A stretch of DNA of 64,000 bases from CAZSCF01 sp964636505 (GTDB lineage Bacteria > Patescibacteriota > Minisyncoccia > Moranbacterales > UBA2206): the NCBI GenBank assembly GCA_964636505.1, contig CAZWRY010000004.1, positions 1 through 64,000 on the forward strand, written 5' to 3'. The position numbers and the translations under genes are program-made. The stretch's first letter is position 1; every line of letters begins with the position of its first letter. Shown in pieces: positions 33,094 to 42,508 of the stretch. Under the pieces are notes generated by a model, which saw nothing but the letters and a program-made list of their open reading frames with translations, did not search any database and was not told where the DNA came from.

Positions 33094-36000
33094 ATGGTTA
33101 AAGTTGTCAAAACAAATCCCGCTCAGGCCACTCCGACCTGGCAAGATAAAAAAACCAAACAAACCCAAACTGTCATTTCCAAGCTTCGCCATAAATCCGA
33201 GGAAGAAGAAGCTTCTCTTTTTGCCGCCAAACTTGATTTGCCCTACATTGACACTAATCTCATCCCGGTCAGCAATGAAAGCGTCCGAACTATTTTAGAA
33301 GAAGATTCCAAAAGATTCAATGTGGTCGCCATCCAAAAAGACGGGAAACATGTGGCCCTCGCTTCCACCGACCCGACTAAAAAAGAAACTGCGGATTTTA
33401 TTGCCAGAATGCAAAAAGAAAACCGCTGGGAAATGAAGGTTTTTGTCATTTCCCATTACAACTTGGAAAAAATCCAGGAGAAGTACAAAACCATTTCCTT
33501 TGCTGACATTCTTTCTGAGCTCAGCATCAATCTTTCCGATTCAGAGCTGGAAAAATCCGGCCAATACCTGAAGGACCTTGTCGCTTTAAAGGAAAAAATT
33601 TATACCCTTTCTACTACGGAAATTTTAAATGTCATCATGGGCGGGTCTTACAAATTGGACGCGAGTGACATCCATCTGGAACCGCAAGAAAAAGATTTGC
33701 GCTTGCGTTATCGTATTGATGGCGTTTTGCATGATGTTATGACCTTACCCCTTGAATTTCATCGTTCAATTGTTTCCCGCATCAAAATGATGTCCGGCAT
33801 GAAATTAAATTTGCGCGATATCGCGCAAGACGGAACTTTTGATATTCGCATGAAGGAAAAGAAGGTCGCCATTCGTGTTTCCATCATTCCGGGAAATTTC
33901 GGCGAAAGTGTCGTTATGCGTCTTTTGGATCCATCCTCCATACAGGTGGCTTTGGAAAACTTGGGTATCCGAGGCTTGGCTTTTGAAGAAATAAATAAAA
34001 AAATTCATGCACCTAACGGAGTAATTTTAACTACCGGTCCGACCGGATCCGGAAAAACCACCACCCTTTATGCTATTATCAATAAATTAAACGACCCGGC
34101 AACTAAAATTATTACCATTGAAGATCCTATTGAATATGAAGTTAAAGGCGTTTCCCAAACCCAGGTAGAAAAATCTCGCGGTTATGATTTTGCCGGAGGC
34201 CTGCGAGCTATCGTGCGTCAAGACCCAGATGTTATTCTGGTTGGAGAAATCCGTGATGATGAAACCGCCGAAATTGCTGTCCAATCGGCTTTGACCGGAC
34301 ACTTGGTGCTTTCCACTATCCATACCAACAGTGCTATTGGAACTATCCCGCGCTTAATCGAAATGGGTATCAAGCCGACTCTTATTCCGCCTTCTATTAA
34401 TTGTCTTATTGGTCAACGTTTGGTTAGAAAGCTCTGTCCGCATTGCAAAGAAGAATATATCCCGGCTAAAGAATCTCTTGAGTCGCTCAAAAAAATGTTG
34501 TCTATTATTTCACCTAAAGCCAAGGTAGAAATCCCCAAAGAAATCACCAAGCTCTATCGTCCCAAGGGTTGTCCCAAATGCAATAACCTAGGCTATAAGG
34601 GACGTATCGGAATTTTTGAAGTCCTGACAATCAACGAAGAAATTGAAAAAATAATCATTGAAATGGGCAGTGAAACTGATATCTCTCTGGCTGCTCTGGA
34701 ATCTGGGATGATTACGATGCTACAAGATGGAATTTTAAAATCAATTGAAGGCATCACTTCAATTGAGGAAGTTAAAGAAGTTACCGGAGAAGGCGAATAT
34801 TTGCAAGATTTATATGAAAAATTAATGTCGCAAACCTTGGGCAAAGGCATTTGGATTACTCCGGAAGCTTATCAAAAAGCCCGGGAAAATATAAGCGACT
34901 TTAAAAAACTGCAAGAAGTTATTGACGGATCGGGAGTTAAAGAAATAAACAAAATTATTTTTGCGGCCGCAACTCTCCTGGGCACCGGGGATATCCATAT
35001 TGAACCAGGAGCGGAAAATGTCCACATTCGGTTTCGTATTGACGGCATTTTGCAAACAATTGTTAATATTCCCCTCACCGATTACCCGAACCTTTTGGGA
35101 GAAATAAAAATTCTCAGCAATGTTAAAACTGAAGTGCGCCAAGGCGTGGTGGACAGTCGTTTTGCCATTCAGTTTGATGAAGAAATTAAAGACGTGAAAG
35201 AAAGATCGGTTGATGTGCGTGTTTCTATAATCCTTGGCGGCTATGGAGAGACTGTGGTTATGCGACTTCTCAGTAAAGCAACCCAGGAATTGGATGTTAA
35301 AAAATTAGGCATTCGCCAACAAAATTTAGATAAGATTATTCACGAAGTCAGCAAACCGAACGGGGTCTTCCTTAATACCGGTCCGACCGGATCCGGAAAA
35401 ACCACCACCCTTTACAGCATTATCAATTTTGTTAATAAACCGGAAATTAAAATCATTACCGTTGAAGATCCTATTGAATATCAAATTGAAGGAATCCTGC
35501 AAACTCCAGTTAATGACAAAGAAGGCTATACTTTTTCCACTGCCCTACGATCACTGTTGCGTCAAAATCCAGACATTATGATGATTGGAGAAATCCGTGA
35601 TGATGAAACCGCACAAATTGCTGTTCAATCGGCTTTGACCGGACACTTGGTGCTTTCCACTATCCACACCAATAATGCGGCCGGTGCAGTGCAAAGAATG
35701 CTCAATATGGGAGTGTCCTCTTCTGATATCGCCTCTTCAGTTAATGCTTTCATGGCCCAGCGTTTGGTCAGAAAACTTTGCGATTGCAAAAAAGAAGTTG
35801 AACTCACGCCAGAAGAAAAAACCAAGATTGAAGAAGTCTTGAAAACCATCTCGCCCAAAAGCGGAATTGAAATCCCTAAAATAGACAGAGTTTGGAAACC
35901 GCAGGGATGTGAAAAATGTAACCATATCGGTTATAAAGGACGTACTACCGTGAGCGAAGTTTTTGTTATTGATAAAGATCTCCAGAATCTCATATCTCAA

Positions 36001-36132
36001 CAAGCTATCACTTCCGAACTTAATGAAAAAGCGGTTGAAAACGGAATGATAACCATGGTTCAGGATGGTATTCTGAAAGTTTTGGAAGGTGAAACATCTT
36101 TGGAGGAAGTAGAGAGAGTAACAGAACTTTAA
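33094..36132 (+). CDS. pilB: Double PilB/GspE type IV pilus ATPase fusion
   Basis: 1012 residues. After an N-terminal MshEN-like part (1-150) come two complete secretion ATPase modules. Module 1 has Walker A GPTGSGKTTT (~314), Asp and His boxes, Walker B (ILVGEIRDDETAE) and a CxxC...CxxC zinc site (CPHC, CPKC). Module 2 repeats these (Walker A ~762, MIGEIRDDETAQ) but its first zinc pair is CDC rather than CxxC. The modules are 448 residues apart. Usual PilB is ~570 residues and assembles as a hexamer; here three chains could form one. No frameshift or stop separates the modules. It should power pilus extension. No other pilus genes lie in the window. Confidence 0.93.
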   Translation: MVKVVKTNPAQATPTWQDKKTKQTQTVISKLRHKSEEEEASLFAAKLDLPYIDTNLIPVSNESVRTILEEDSKRFNVVAIQKDGKHVALASTDPTKKETADFIARMQKENRWEMKVFVISHYNLEKIQEKYKTISFADILSELSINLSDSELEKSGQYLKDLVALKEKIYTLSTTEILNVIMGGSYKLDASDIHLEPQEKDLRLRYRIDGVLHDVMTLPLEFHRSIVSRIKMMSGMKLNLRDIAQDGTFDIRMKEKKVAIRVSIIPGNFGESVVMRLLDPSSIQVALENLGIRGLAFEEINKKIHAPNGVILTTGPTGSGKTTTLYAIINKLNDPATKIITIEDPIEYEVKGVSQTQVEKSRGYDFAGGLRAIVRQDPDVILVGEIRDDETAEIAVQSALTGHLVLSTIHTNSAIGTIPRLIEMGIKPTLIPPSINCLIGQRLVRKLCPHCKEEYIPAKESLESLKKMLSIISPKAKVEIPKEITKLYRPKGCPKCNNLGYKGRIGIFEVLTINEEIEKIIIEMGSETDISLAALESGMITMLQDGILKSIEGITSIEEVKEVTGEGEYLQDLYEKLMSQTLGKGIWITPEAYQKARENISDFKKLQEVIDGSGVKEINKIIFAAATLLGTGDIHIEPGAENVHIRFRIDGILQTIVNIPLTDYPNLLGEIKILSNVKTEVRQGVVDSRFAIQFDEEIKDVKERSVDVRVSIILGGYGETVVMRLLSKATQELDVKKLGIRQQNLDKIIHEVSKPNGVFLNTGPTGSGKTTTLYSIINFVNKPEIKIITVEDPIEYQIEGILQTPVNDKEGYTFSTALRSLLRQNPDIMMIGEIRDDETAQIAVQSALTGHLVLSTIHTNNAAGAVQRMLNMGVSSSDIASSVNAFMAQRLVRKLCDCKKEVELTPEEKTKIEEVLKTISPKSGIEIPKIDRVWKPQGCEKCNHIGYKGRTTVSEVFVIDKDLQNLISQQAITSELNEKAVENGMITMVQDGILKVLEGETSLEEVERVTEL

Positions 36133-36160
36133 ATTAGTTGATAGTTTTTAGAATTAAAAA

Positions 36161-36186
36161 ACATCCCAAAAGATTGGGATGTTTTT
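36161..36186 (+). terminator. Terminator of the double PilB gene
   Basis: ACATCCC/GGGATGT stem followed by TTTTT, 29 nt after the stop. Confidence 0.88.
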
Positions 36187-36208
36187 GTTATATGTTGTAT
36201 GACAATAA

Positions 36209-36351
36209 TCTGTAGACAAATCCCAAGACTCGGAGCCCCGGGGAAGGAACAGTGTCGAGGAGCAGTCCAGCCTAAACCAAACAGTCCGTATCTGGGCAAA
36301 AAAGTTCCCGAAATTGAGGATAAAAGATAGAGACCCCCAATTGCCTACAGT
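36209..36351 (+). ncRNA. Candidate structured RNA upstream of ruvB, unknown family
   Basis: This gene-free stretch is GC-richer than its surroundings and folds as nested helices: closing stem CTGTAG/CTACAG (continuing CAA/TTG past a mismatch), middle stem CGGGGAA/TTCCCG with a bulge, and inner stem GTCCAG/CTGGGC. Large purine-rich internal loops separate them, a rod-like plan reminiscent of 6S RNA, but I see no diagnostic 6S, RNase P, SRP or tmRNA motif. It follows the pilB terminator, so would need its own promoter. The strand is not certain. From 36352 to 36455 I see nothing else supported. Confidence 0.42.
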
Positions 36352-36455
36352 TTACTGCTAATCATCAAAAAACTAGCGCTAAATGGCAGTATTTAAGATG
36401 ACTTATTACATTAGCACAGCTTTCAAAAAATGTCAAGCCGTGTTAAACTGGGCTC

Positions 36456-37460
36456 ATGATAACAAATTCCAGCGAACAATTAGAAGATCTCAATTTGGAT
36501 AACACTCTGCGTCCACAAAATTTCACTGAATATATCGGCCAAGAGAAAGTCAAAACAAATTTAGACATTCTTCTGAAAGCGGCCCAAAAAAGAAAAGATC
36601 CGGTAGAACATATTTTGCTTTACGGTCCAGCCGGACTCGGCAAAACGACTTTGGCTAATATTATTGCCAAAGAAATGGGTGTTAATATTAAAACTACTTC
36701 CGGACCAGCCATTGAAAGAGTGGGAGATTTTGGTTCCATTCTTACCAACCTGCAAGATGGGGACATCTTATTTATTGATGAAATACATCGTCTCAACAAA
36801 TTAATTGAAGAAGTTCTTTATCCGGCCATGGAAGATTACAAGCTGGATATCATAATTGGCAAAGGCCCTTCAGCCAGGACTATTCAGCTTGATTTGCCAA
36901 AGTTTACCCTCATCGGAGCTACCACAAAATTAGGCTCTCTCTCTAATCCCTTACGCAATCGTTTTGGCGCTACTTACCGCCTGGATTTTTATAAAAATGC
37001 AGACATAAAAAAAATATTAGAACGTTCCAGCCGAATTTTAAATGTCCAGATTGAAGAAACCGGACTTGAAAAAATTGCCAGTTGCGCTCGTTTCACCCCT
37101 CGTGTCGCTAATAGACTTTTGAAACGTGTACGTGATTTTTCCGAAATAAAAAACTGTCTGTCCATTGACAGCGCTGTAGCAGGTGATGCTCTTAAAATGA
37201 TTGATATTGACCATGTAGGCCTTGAAGATGTTGACAGGCAGATCCTTAGGACTATTATTGAGAAATTTGACGGAGGCCCCGTTGGATTGGGTACCTTGGC
37301 CGCAGCTACCTCAGAAGAAATCAAAACCATTGAAGATGTCTATGAGCCTTACTTGATCCAAATTGGATTTCTAGCCAGAACCCCGCGCGGCAGAATTGTT
37401 ACCAAAAGTGGCTATGAACACTTAAATATCCCCTATCCAAACCAAGGAAGTTTGCTATAA
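36456..37460 (+). CDS. ruvB: Holliday junction helicase RuvB
   Basis: 334 residues. AAA+ motor of branch migration. N-terminal LRPQNFTEYIGQEKVK, Walker A YGPAGLGKTTLA, Walker B LFIDEIHRL, sensor region (TLIGATTKLGSLSNPLRNRFG) and the winged helix (EPYLIQIGFLARTPRGR) are complete. Partners RuvA and RuvC are encoded at 22546 and 42509. Confidence 0.97.
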   Translation: MITNSSEQLEDLNLDNTLRPQNFTEYIGQEKVKTNLDILLKAAQKRKDPVEHILLYGPAGLGKTTLANIIAKEMGVNIKTTSGPAIERVGDFGSILTNLQDGDILFIDEIHRLNKLIEEVLYPAMEDYKLDIIIGKGPSARTIQLDLPKFTLIGATTKLGSLSNPLRNRFGATYRLDFYKNADIKKILERSSRILNVQIEETGLEKIASCARFTPRVANRLLKRVRDFSEIKNCLSIDSAVAGDALKMIDIDHVGLEDVDRQILRTIIEKFDGGPVGLGTLAAATSEEIKTIEDVYEPYLIQIGFLARTPRGRIVTKSGYEHLNIPYPNQGSLL

Positions 37461-37491
37461 TTAAAGAAAACAATTTTAAAAAATAAAACTT

Positions 37492-37716
37492 ATGGTTTCC
37501 TTAGCCATCTTAGCCTTGTATGCAATTATTGTTTTTGTTTATATTATCTTGTCTTTTTTTATCGTGTATCACCTAGCTAACTTTTCCGTAAAGTCTTCTA
37601 TTACCACGGTTATCCTGTTTTTTTTCGTTGCCATCTCAAGCGGATTATTAATCATCAATGCCGCTTTGTTTTTTTCTGTTGACTGGACATATCTTTTATC
37701 AAATTTTTTATCTTAA
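37492..37716 (+). CDS. Small two-helix membrane protein
   Basis: 74 residues with two long hydrophobic segments (residues ~5-30 and ~38-60) and almost no soluble part. No family recognised. It lies 31 nt after ruvB and 9 nt before the bPH2-like gene, so it is probably co-transcribed with it. Confidence 0.65.
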   Translation: MVSLAILALYAIIVFVYIILSFFIVYHLANFSVKSSITTVILFFFVAISSGLLIINAALFFSVDWTYLLSNFLS

Positions 37717-37725
37717 TTCAACAAA

Positions 37726-38307
37726 ATGAAACTGAGAAATCTTTTTGCCTATTGCTTTAGAGGACAAGAACACGGTGAGCCTATTTTAGCCATCCTAAGA
37801 CGCCACTGGTTCAATGTTTTAATTCAATTTGTACCTATTATTTTCTTAGCTGCGGTTTTGTTTGCCGGTCTATTTTATTTACCGGACATTTTTAACCTTT
37901 CCAACAATCAAGTTTTTCAAGATTTCTTTTATTTTTTAGAGAGTCTTTTGGCAATGTTTGTTTGTGTTTTATCTTTCTTGGTTTGGGTTGATTTTTATTT
38001 GGACACCTGGATAGTCACCGACAGAAGAATCATCAATATTGAACAAAAGGGTCTTTTTTCAAGAGTTAACAGTGAATTGGCCCTGGATAAGATCCAAGAT
38101 GTTACCACAGATGTAACCGGTTTTTTTCCTACTCTTTTTAATTACGGCGATGTGTTTGTACAAACGGCCGCCGAGAAAGAGCGATTTGTTTTTCGCAAGG
38201 TTCCCAATCCCTACAAAGTAAAGGATTTGCTGATGAAATTGCAAAAAGAAAAAGAGCATGAAAAAACCCAGAAATTTGAACACATGCTTCATGAGCAATT
38301 AGGTTAA
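37726..38307 (+). CDS. Membrane protein with bacterial PH-like domain (YdbS/YdbT type)
   Basis: 193 residues. Two membrane helices (~27-50 and ~62-86) precede a bPH2/DUF304 domain (DTWIVTDRRIINIEQKGLFSR, LALDKIQDVTTD, GDVFVQTA). Such proteins are thought to bind or sense membrane components. Forms a small operon with the preceding membrane protein. Confidence 0.85.
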   Translation: MKLRNLFAYCFRGQEHGEPILAILRRHWFNVLIQFVPIIFLAAVLFAGLFYLPDIFNLSNNQVFQDFFYFLESLLAMFVCVLSFLVWVDFYLDTWIVTDRRIINIEQKGLFSRVNSELALDKIQDVTTDVTGFFPTLFNYGDVFVQTAAEKERFVFRKVPNPYKVKDLLMKLQKEKEHEKTQKFEHMLHEQLG

Positions 38308-38329
38308 ATTTTAAATATTCCACAGAACT

Positions 38330-40009
38330 TTGGAAATAAGGAGGGCCCCAAAAAGCAAAACTAAAAAATTGTTTCTTTTTTTGGCATTGCCAATTTTTTT
38401 GACGGTGTTTTTTGTTACTGATAAAAAAGTTTTGGCAACTGAACATTCTGTAATTATAACTAAAGTTTTATACAACCCGGCCGGAAGCGACAATAAAACT
38501 GATCCCGAGTCTTTTGAGAGCATTGTTTTAAAAAATACTTCCAGCAACAGCGTTGACATAAGCACTTGGGAAATAAGACTGGGCACCTATTTTTCTCTTT
38601 CAAAAATAATCACGCCGGTTCCGGCCGGGAAAACCTTAACTATTTATTTAGGAACAGGATCTGACAGCAATTTGGACTTTACAGAAACAACGGAAGCCGC
38701 TCTGTTCGTAAATAAAAGTGGCAGCCAATTAGGAGACAAAAAAGGCGAAATTTCACTCTACAAAAGCCCTTCGCACACCAAAGATATGTTAGTGGACTAT
38801 GTTGCCTATGGAAACAAAAGCACTTCTACAAACTACGAGCAAGCCTTGCTGGCCAAGCTTTGGGCGATTGATGATTTCGCCCCCTTGGTGGAAGAAGATT
38901 GTTTCATTGAATTGGAGGAAAAAATAAAAAATAACTCTTCTGACTGGAAATCCAATTGCCCAGAGAAAAAAGAAGAAGAATCCGGGCCTATTAAGATTTC
39001 TTTGGATGATAAAATATACGAAAACATTTTTGCAGATTTTAAAATTTCAGGCCTTAGCCAAAGCGCTAAGGTTGTTTGGACATTTGGAGATAACCATAAA
39101 AGTTATAAGCAAAAAACACGACACAAGTACAACACAGCTGGAACCTATGCCGCCAGCGTTAAATATCCCAGCGGCAACCAAGAAGTAATTGAAAATTTCA
39201 CCGTCATTGTTAAAAAAATTCCTCATCCGGAAGTAAAAATCATCTCCATTAATGCCAATCCCGCCGGAAAAGACGCGGACAATGAAACCATTATCTTGCA
39301 AAACAAATCCAAAAAGAAAGTTAATTTAAAGGGCTGGAGCATTGCTACTGGATGGAAAAAACTAGTCAACCACTCAATTACCAAAGATTTTGAAATAAAA
39401 AAAGGCAAAGAAAAAGAAATTACTCGAGAATTTTCCCTCTTTACACTAAACAACAAAAAGTCTGAAGTGGAACTGCGCTATCCCGACGGCAAGATAGCGG
39501 ACAGCATAAAGTATAATAAGAAAAAAGAAACCGTTATTGAAGGAGAGATTTATCAAAAAGAAAAAGGTAAAAAATGGAAATGGGTTGCGCCTCCAAAAAC
39601 GGCTTCCTTAGCTAAAAATACTGTCATAGATAAAAAAGATACTGAAAATATTAGTCTTCCGGAAAACAAATCCCTTCCTTTTAACTTACCTCAAGAAATA
39701 AAGATTGAACCAGAAATAGACACAAAAGAAAACCAAAAAACTTCTAAAGAATTGCTCGGACACTTCTCCCCAAGAAAAAACCAAAAGCAAAACATTGAAA
39801 AGCAACTTTTGAGCTTTAATGATTCTAAGGCTAATCCAAAATTTACCCAAAAATTAAAGTCCTGGGAACAAGGCTTTGTTTTTGGCACTTCAATAACAAA
39901 AAATGCTCGCCCAAAAAACGATGAAGCTTTTCCAGAACACATTCTAAAGAGCTATTTTTACAAAATAAATTTATATTTAAACGAATTTATCTTAAAACTT
40001 CAGAATTAA
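38330..40009 (+). CDS. Secreted lamin-tail (LTD) and PKD-domain protein
   Basis: 559 residues. A signal peptide (KKLFLFLALPIFLTVFFVT) precedes a lamin-tail domain (ITKVLYNPAGSDNK, VDISTWEIRL, MLVDYVAYG), a PKD-like domain (ARVVWTFGDNHKSY-like KVVWTFGDNH) and a second lamin-tail domain (VKIISINANPAGKDADNETIILQN, LKGWSIATG). A Lys/Glu-rich tail follows. LTD proteins in CPR are surface or envelope proteins of unknown role. The start codon is uncertain: the frame opens with TTG at 38330 and the AAGGAGG at ~38339 does not point to an in-frame start. Its 3' end overlaps the UbiA gene by 18 nt in convergent orientation. Confidence 0.8.
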   Translation: MEIRRAPKSKTKKLFLFLALPIFLTVFFVTDKKVLATEHSVIITKVLYNPAGSDNKTDPESFESIVLKNTSSNSVDISTWEIRLGTYFSLSKIITPVPAGKTLTIYLGTGSDSNLDFTETTEAALFVNKSGSQLGDKKGEISLYKSPSHTKDMLVDYVAYGNKSTSTNYEQALLAKLWAIDDFAPLVEEDCFIELEEKIKNNSSDWKSNCPEKKEEESGPIKISLDDKIYENIFADFKISGLSQSAKVVWTFGDNHKSYKQKTRHKYNTAGTYAASVKYPSGNQEVIENFTVIVKKIPHPEVKIISINANPAGKDADNETIILQNKSKKKVNLKGWSIATGWKKLVNHSITKDFEIKKGKEKEITREFSLFTLNNKKSEVELRYPDGKIADSIKYNKKKETVIEGEIYQKEKGKKWKWVAPPKTASLAKNTVIDKKDTENISLPENKSLPFNLPQEIKIEPEIDTKENQKTSKELLGHFSPRKNQKQNIEKQLLSFNDSKANPKFTQKLKSWEQGFVFGTSITKNARPKNDEAFPEHILKSYFYKINLYLNEFILKLQN

Positions 40010-41572
40010 AACAAAAAGAACTATTAAACTGGCCAAATAAACCGCAAAAATCGGCCATTCTTGATATTTTTTTCTGTTCACAAAATAAAATTGAATTAGT
40101 CCTAAAAAAACCGAAAGCCAAAAAATAATCTGATTTCCAATCAAAAGTCCGGCAAAAACATAGGCCATTAAAAAGCCGCCTCCGATTAAAAGCTTTCCTC
40201 TCGCCAAACCCATCAGTACCGGTAAGGTTTTAATTTTTTCTTTTTTATCGCCCTCATAGTCTTTTATGTCAATAAAGTTGATAGCCAGAAGACAACTGAA
40301 TAAAAATAATCCGCCCAACAAGAAAAAGTTATCAAATTTTTCTCCGAAGTCCTGAACAAACTTTAAAAAATATAAAATATTAAGGTTATTTAGACCATTG
40401 AAACCGAGAATGATCAGGGCCCACGAGTTTATTAAAATAGGCAATTTAGAAAGAAATGGAATTCTCTTTAAGCGCAGTGGAGGCATAGAATAAAGAAAGT
40501 AATTTCCTATGCAAAACAATATTAAAAAGAAAACCTTAAAATTCACTGCCAATGCATAAGCCAAGGCTAGACACAAGAAAATCCAAGCCAGTTTTTTATA
40601 ATCACTCAAGGAAATTACTGAACTTACCAATGGCCTGTCCTTGTTGCAAATTTTATCAATTTCAATGTCCGCCATGTTGTTCGTTATGGCGGAAAAAATT
40701 CCGGCAAAGAGAATGCTGATGAAAATAAACGGAATATAGAAAATATTTTCTTCACTTATAATCGGCTGGTTTTTTATTTCCAAAACCCAAATGAAGCCCA
40801 AAACAAACATCAGCCAAAAATGCAATAGCCTCATGAGTCTGATGTCTTTGACCATACTCCAAAAAAAGGCCTTATTTCCAAGAAAAGCCAGGATGATTAG
40901 CCAGAGAAAACCCAAAAGCAGATAAAAATTATTAAAAAGAGTTTCCGAATACTTAAAAGGCAAATTAAGCCAATCAAAAAATATTTTCATAAAGTAAGGA
41001 CTGAGTGCGTATAAAAAAATTATCGTATAAATCAAAATGGTTCCAAAAATAATTTTAAACCAGCTTAGTCCTTTAACATAAAAATATATTGCGATTCCGA
41101 CAAGGACCAGGAAAATTTCTATTTTTAATCCGGGTGAAACCCCAAACTCTTGAAATTTACCAAAAAAGGTAACAAACCTTTCAATAAGCGTTCCGAAGCT
41201 GCCATGATATTCAGGCATTAAATAGGTAATATGGTTTCCCTTCCCTCCTGTAATAATCAAATCTATAATCGGTCCCACAATTAAGACCACAAAACTAGAA
41301 AAAACCAGTTTAAATAAGGCTGAGATTCTTTCTTTGGTTAAAAAATAAAAAACAGTTACAAGGGTTAGCCCCAATATAGTATAAGACAAATAAAAATGCA
41401 GCAGCATTGATTCTTTAATCCAGGTGTTGTTGGAAAAAAACTCTATAAAATTTCTAAGCGTAACTGCTGCTAAAAAAGTAAAAAGAGCGTACCAAATCGG
41501 CAGTCTCGGATCTTCTAGTGCGCTAATGATTTTTTTGGCTAAAAATAGCCCCTTTTCAATAATTTTTTTCAT
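39992..41572 (-). CDS. UbiA-family prenyltransferase with long membrane N-terminus
   Basis: 526 residues and about 13 membrane segments. The C-terminal half is UbiA-like: first Asp-rich motif NNMADIEIDKICNKDRP and second NFIDIKDYEGDKKEKI. These enzymes transfer isoprenoid chains to acceptor molecules. The N-terminal ~230 residues are an extra multi-helix domain not part of UbiA, possibly a second membrane enzyme or a partner module. The acceptor is unknown. Confidence 0.82.
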   Translation of the reverse strand: MKKIIEKGLFLAKKIISALEDPRLPIWYALFTFLAAVTLRNFIEFFSNNTWIKESMLLHFYLSYTILGLTLVTVFYFLTKERISALFKLVFSSFVVLIVGPIIDLIITGGKGNHITYLMPEYHGSFGTLIERFVTFFGKFQEFGVSPGLKIEIFLVLVGIAIYFYVKGLSWFKIIFGTILIYTIIFLYALSPYFMKIFFDWLNLPFKYSETLFNNFYLLLGFLWLIILAFLGNKAFFWSMVKDIRLMRLLHFWLMFVLGFIWVLEIKNQPIISEENIFYIPFIFISILFAGIFSAITNNMADIEIDKICNKDRPLVSSVISLSDYKKLAWIFLCLALAYALAVNFKVFFLILFCIGNYFLYSMPPLRLKRIPFLSKLPILINSWALIILGFNGLNNLNILYFLKFVQDFGEKFDNFFLLGGLFLFSCLLAINFIDIKDYEGDKKEKIKTLPVLMGLARGKLLIGGGFLMAYVFAGLLIGNQIIFWLSVFLGLIQFYFVNRKKYQEWPIFAVYLASLIVLFVLILKF

Positions 41573-41726
41573 AGTCTTTAATCCTTTTAACTGAATTTTA
41601 CCTACAACAATCCTATATTAAAAAAGAGTCTTTGTAAAACCTTTCTAAATAACCAAATAAAAAAATAATTGAAAATAAAGATTTAAGATGCTAGACTTTA
41701 ATCATAAGCATTTTTATTTTAATTTT

Positions 41727-42440
41727 ATGTCAGGACACAGCCATTGGGCGGGAATTAAGCACAGAAAAGGACTTAATGACGCTAAAAAAGCGCAGATTTT
41801 TACTAAACACGGGAAATTGATTACTATTGCGGCCAAAACAGGCGGCGGAAAACCGGAAAGCAATTTTCAATTGCGCCTAGCTATTGAAAGAGCCAGAGCA
41901 GAAAATATGCCCAAGGATAAAATAGAAAAAGCCATTCAGCGCGGTACAGGCGAACTTAAAGGACAAGCTGAAATTCAAGAAGTTATATATGAAGCTTATG
42001 GTCCAGGACAAGTTGCCATGATGATTAAGGCCGCCACAGATAACAAAAATAGAACTTTGGGAGAAATTCGCACCTTGCTTACAAAAAACGGCGGGAAAAT
42101 GGTAGCCGAAGGGGCCATCGGATTTCTCTTTAGGCAAGTTGGTGAAATTGTAGTTGAAATAAAAAACAATTCAGATGTTCTTGAAATGTTGGCCATTGAA
42201 GCCGGAGCCGAAGATACAGAAATAACTGATAAGTTTTTAAATATCTTCACGAAAGTTTCTGATTTGCAAAAAGTCAAAGAGGTCTTGGAAAAAGAAGGAT
42301 TGAGAATTGAAAATGCAAGCTTAGCCTATGTTCCTTTGCAAAAAACTACTTTGAACGAAAAGAGCAAAGAAGCTTACGAAAAACTTCTGGAAATTCTTGA
42401 TGATCAAGAAGATGTAGAAATTATTTACGACAACCTTTAG
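41727..42440 (+). CDS. yebC: YebC/PmpR-family regulator (TACO1-like)
   Basis: 237 residues. The start at 41727 gives the family N-terminus MSGHSHWAGIKHRKG; the upstream ATG at 41688 would add 13 unrelated residues. IERARAENMPKDKIEKAIQRGTG, EAYGPGQVAMM and LRIENASLAYVP are conserved. The family is linked to translation of proline-rich stretches and to transcriptional control. It precedes ruvC, a common arrangement. Confidence 0.95.
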   Translation: MSGHSHWAGIKHRKGLNDAKKAQIFTKHGKLITIAAKTGGGKPESNFQLRLAIERARAENMPKDKIEKAIQRGTGELKGQAEIQEVIYEAYGPGQVAMMIKAATDNKNRTLGEIRTLLTKNGGKMVAEGAIGFLFRQVGEIVVEIKNNSDVLEMLAIEAGAEDTEITDKFLNIFTKVSDLQKVKEVLEKEGLRIENASLAYVPLQKTTLNEKSKEAYEKLLEILDDQEDVEIIYDNL

Positions 42441-42508
42441 TTATCCTGAACAAATCTAAGCTCTTAATTTTTTAATGTTTTAAACATTAGAAATTTAAGC
42501 ATTAAAAA

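Noticed and set aside
36209..36351. RNase P RNA, tmRNA or SRP RNA
   Set aside because: A GAGGAGCAGTCC resembles the RNase P GAGGAAAGTCC block, but no other conserved RNase P element, tag frame or SRP tetraloop pattern was found.
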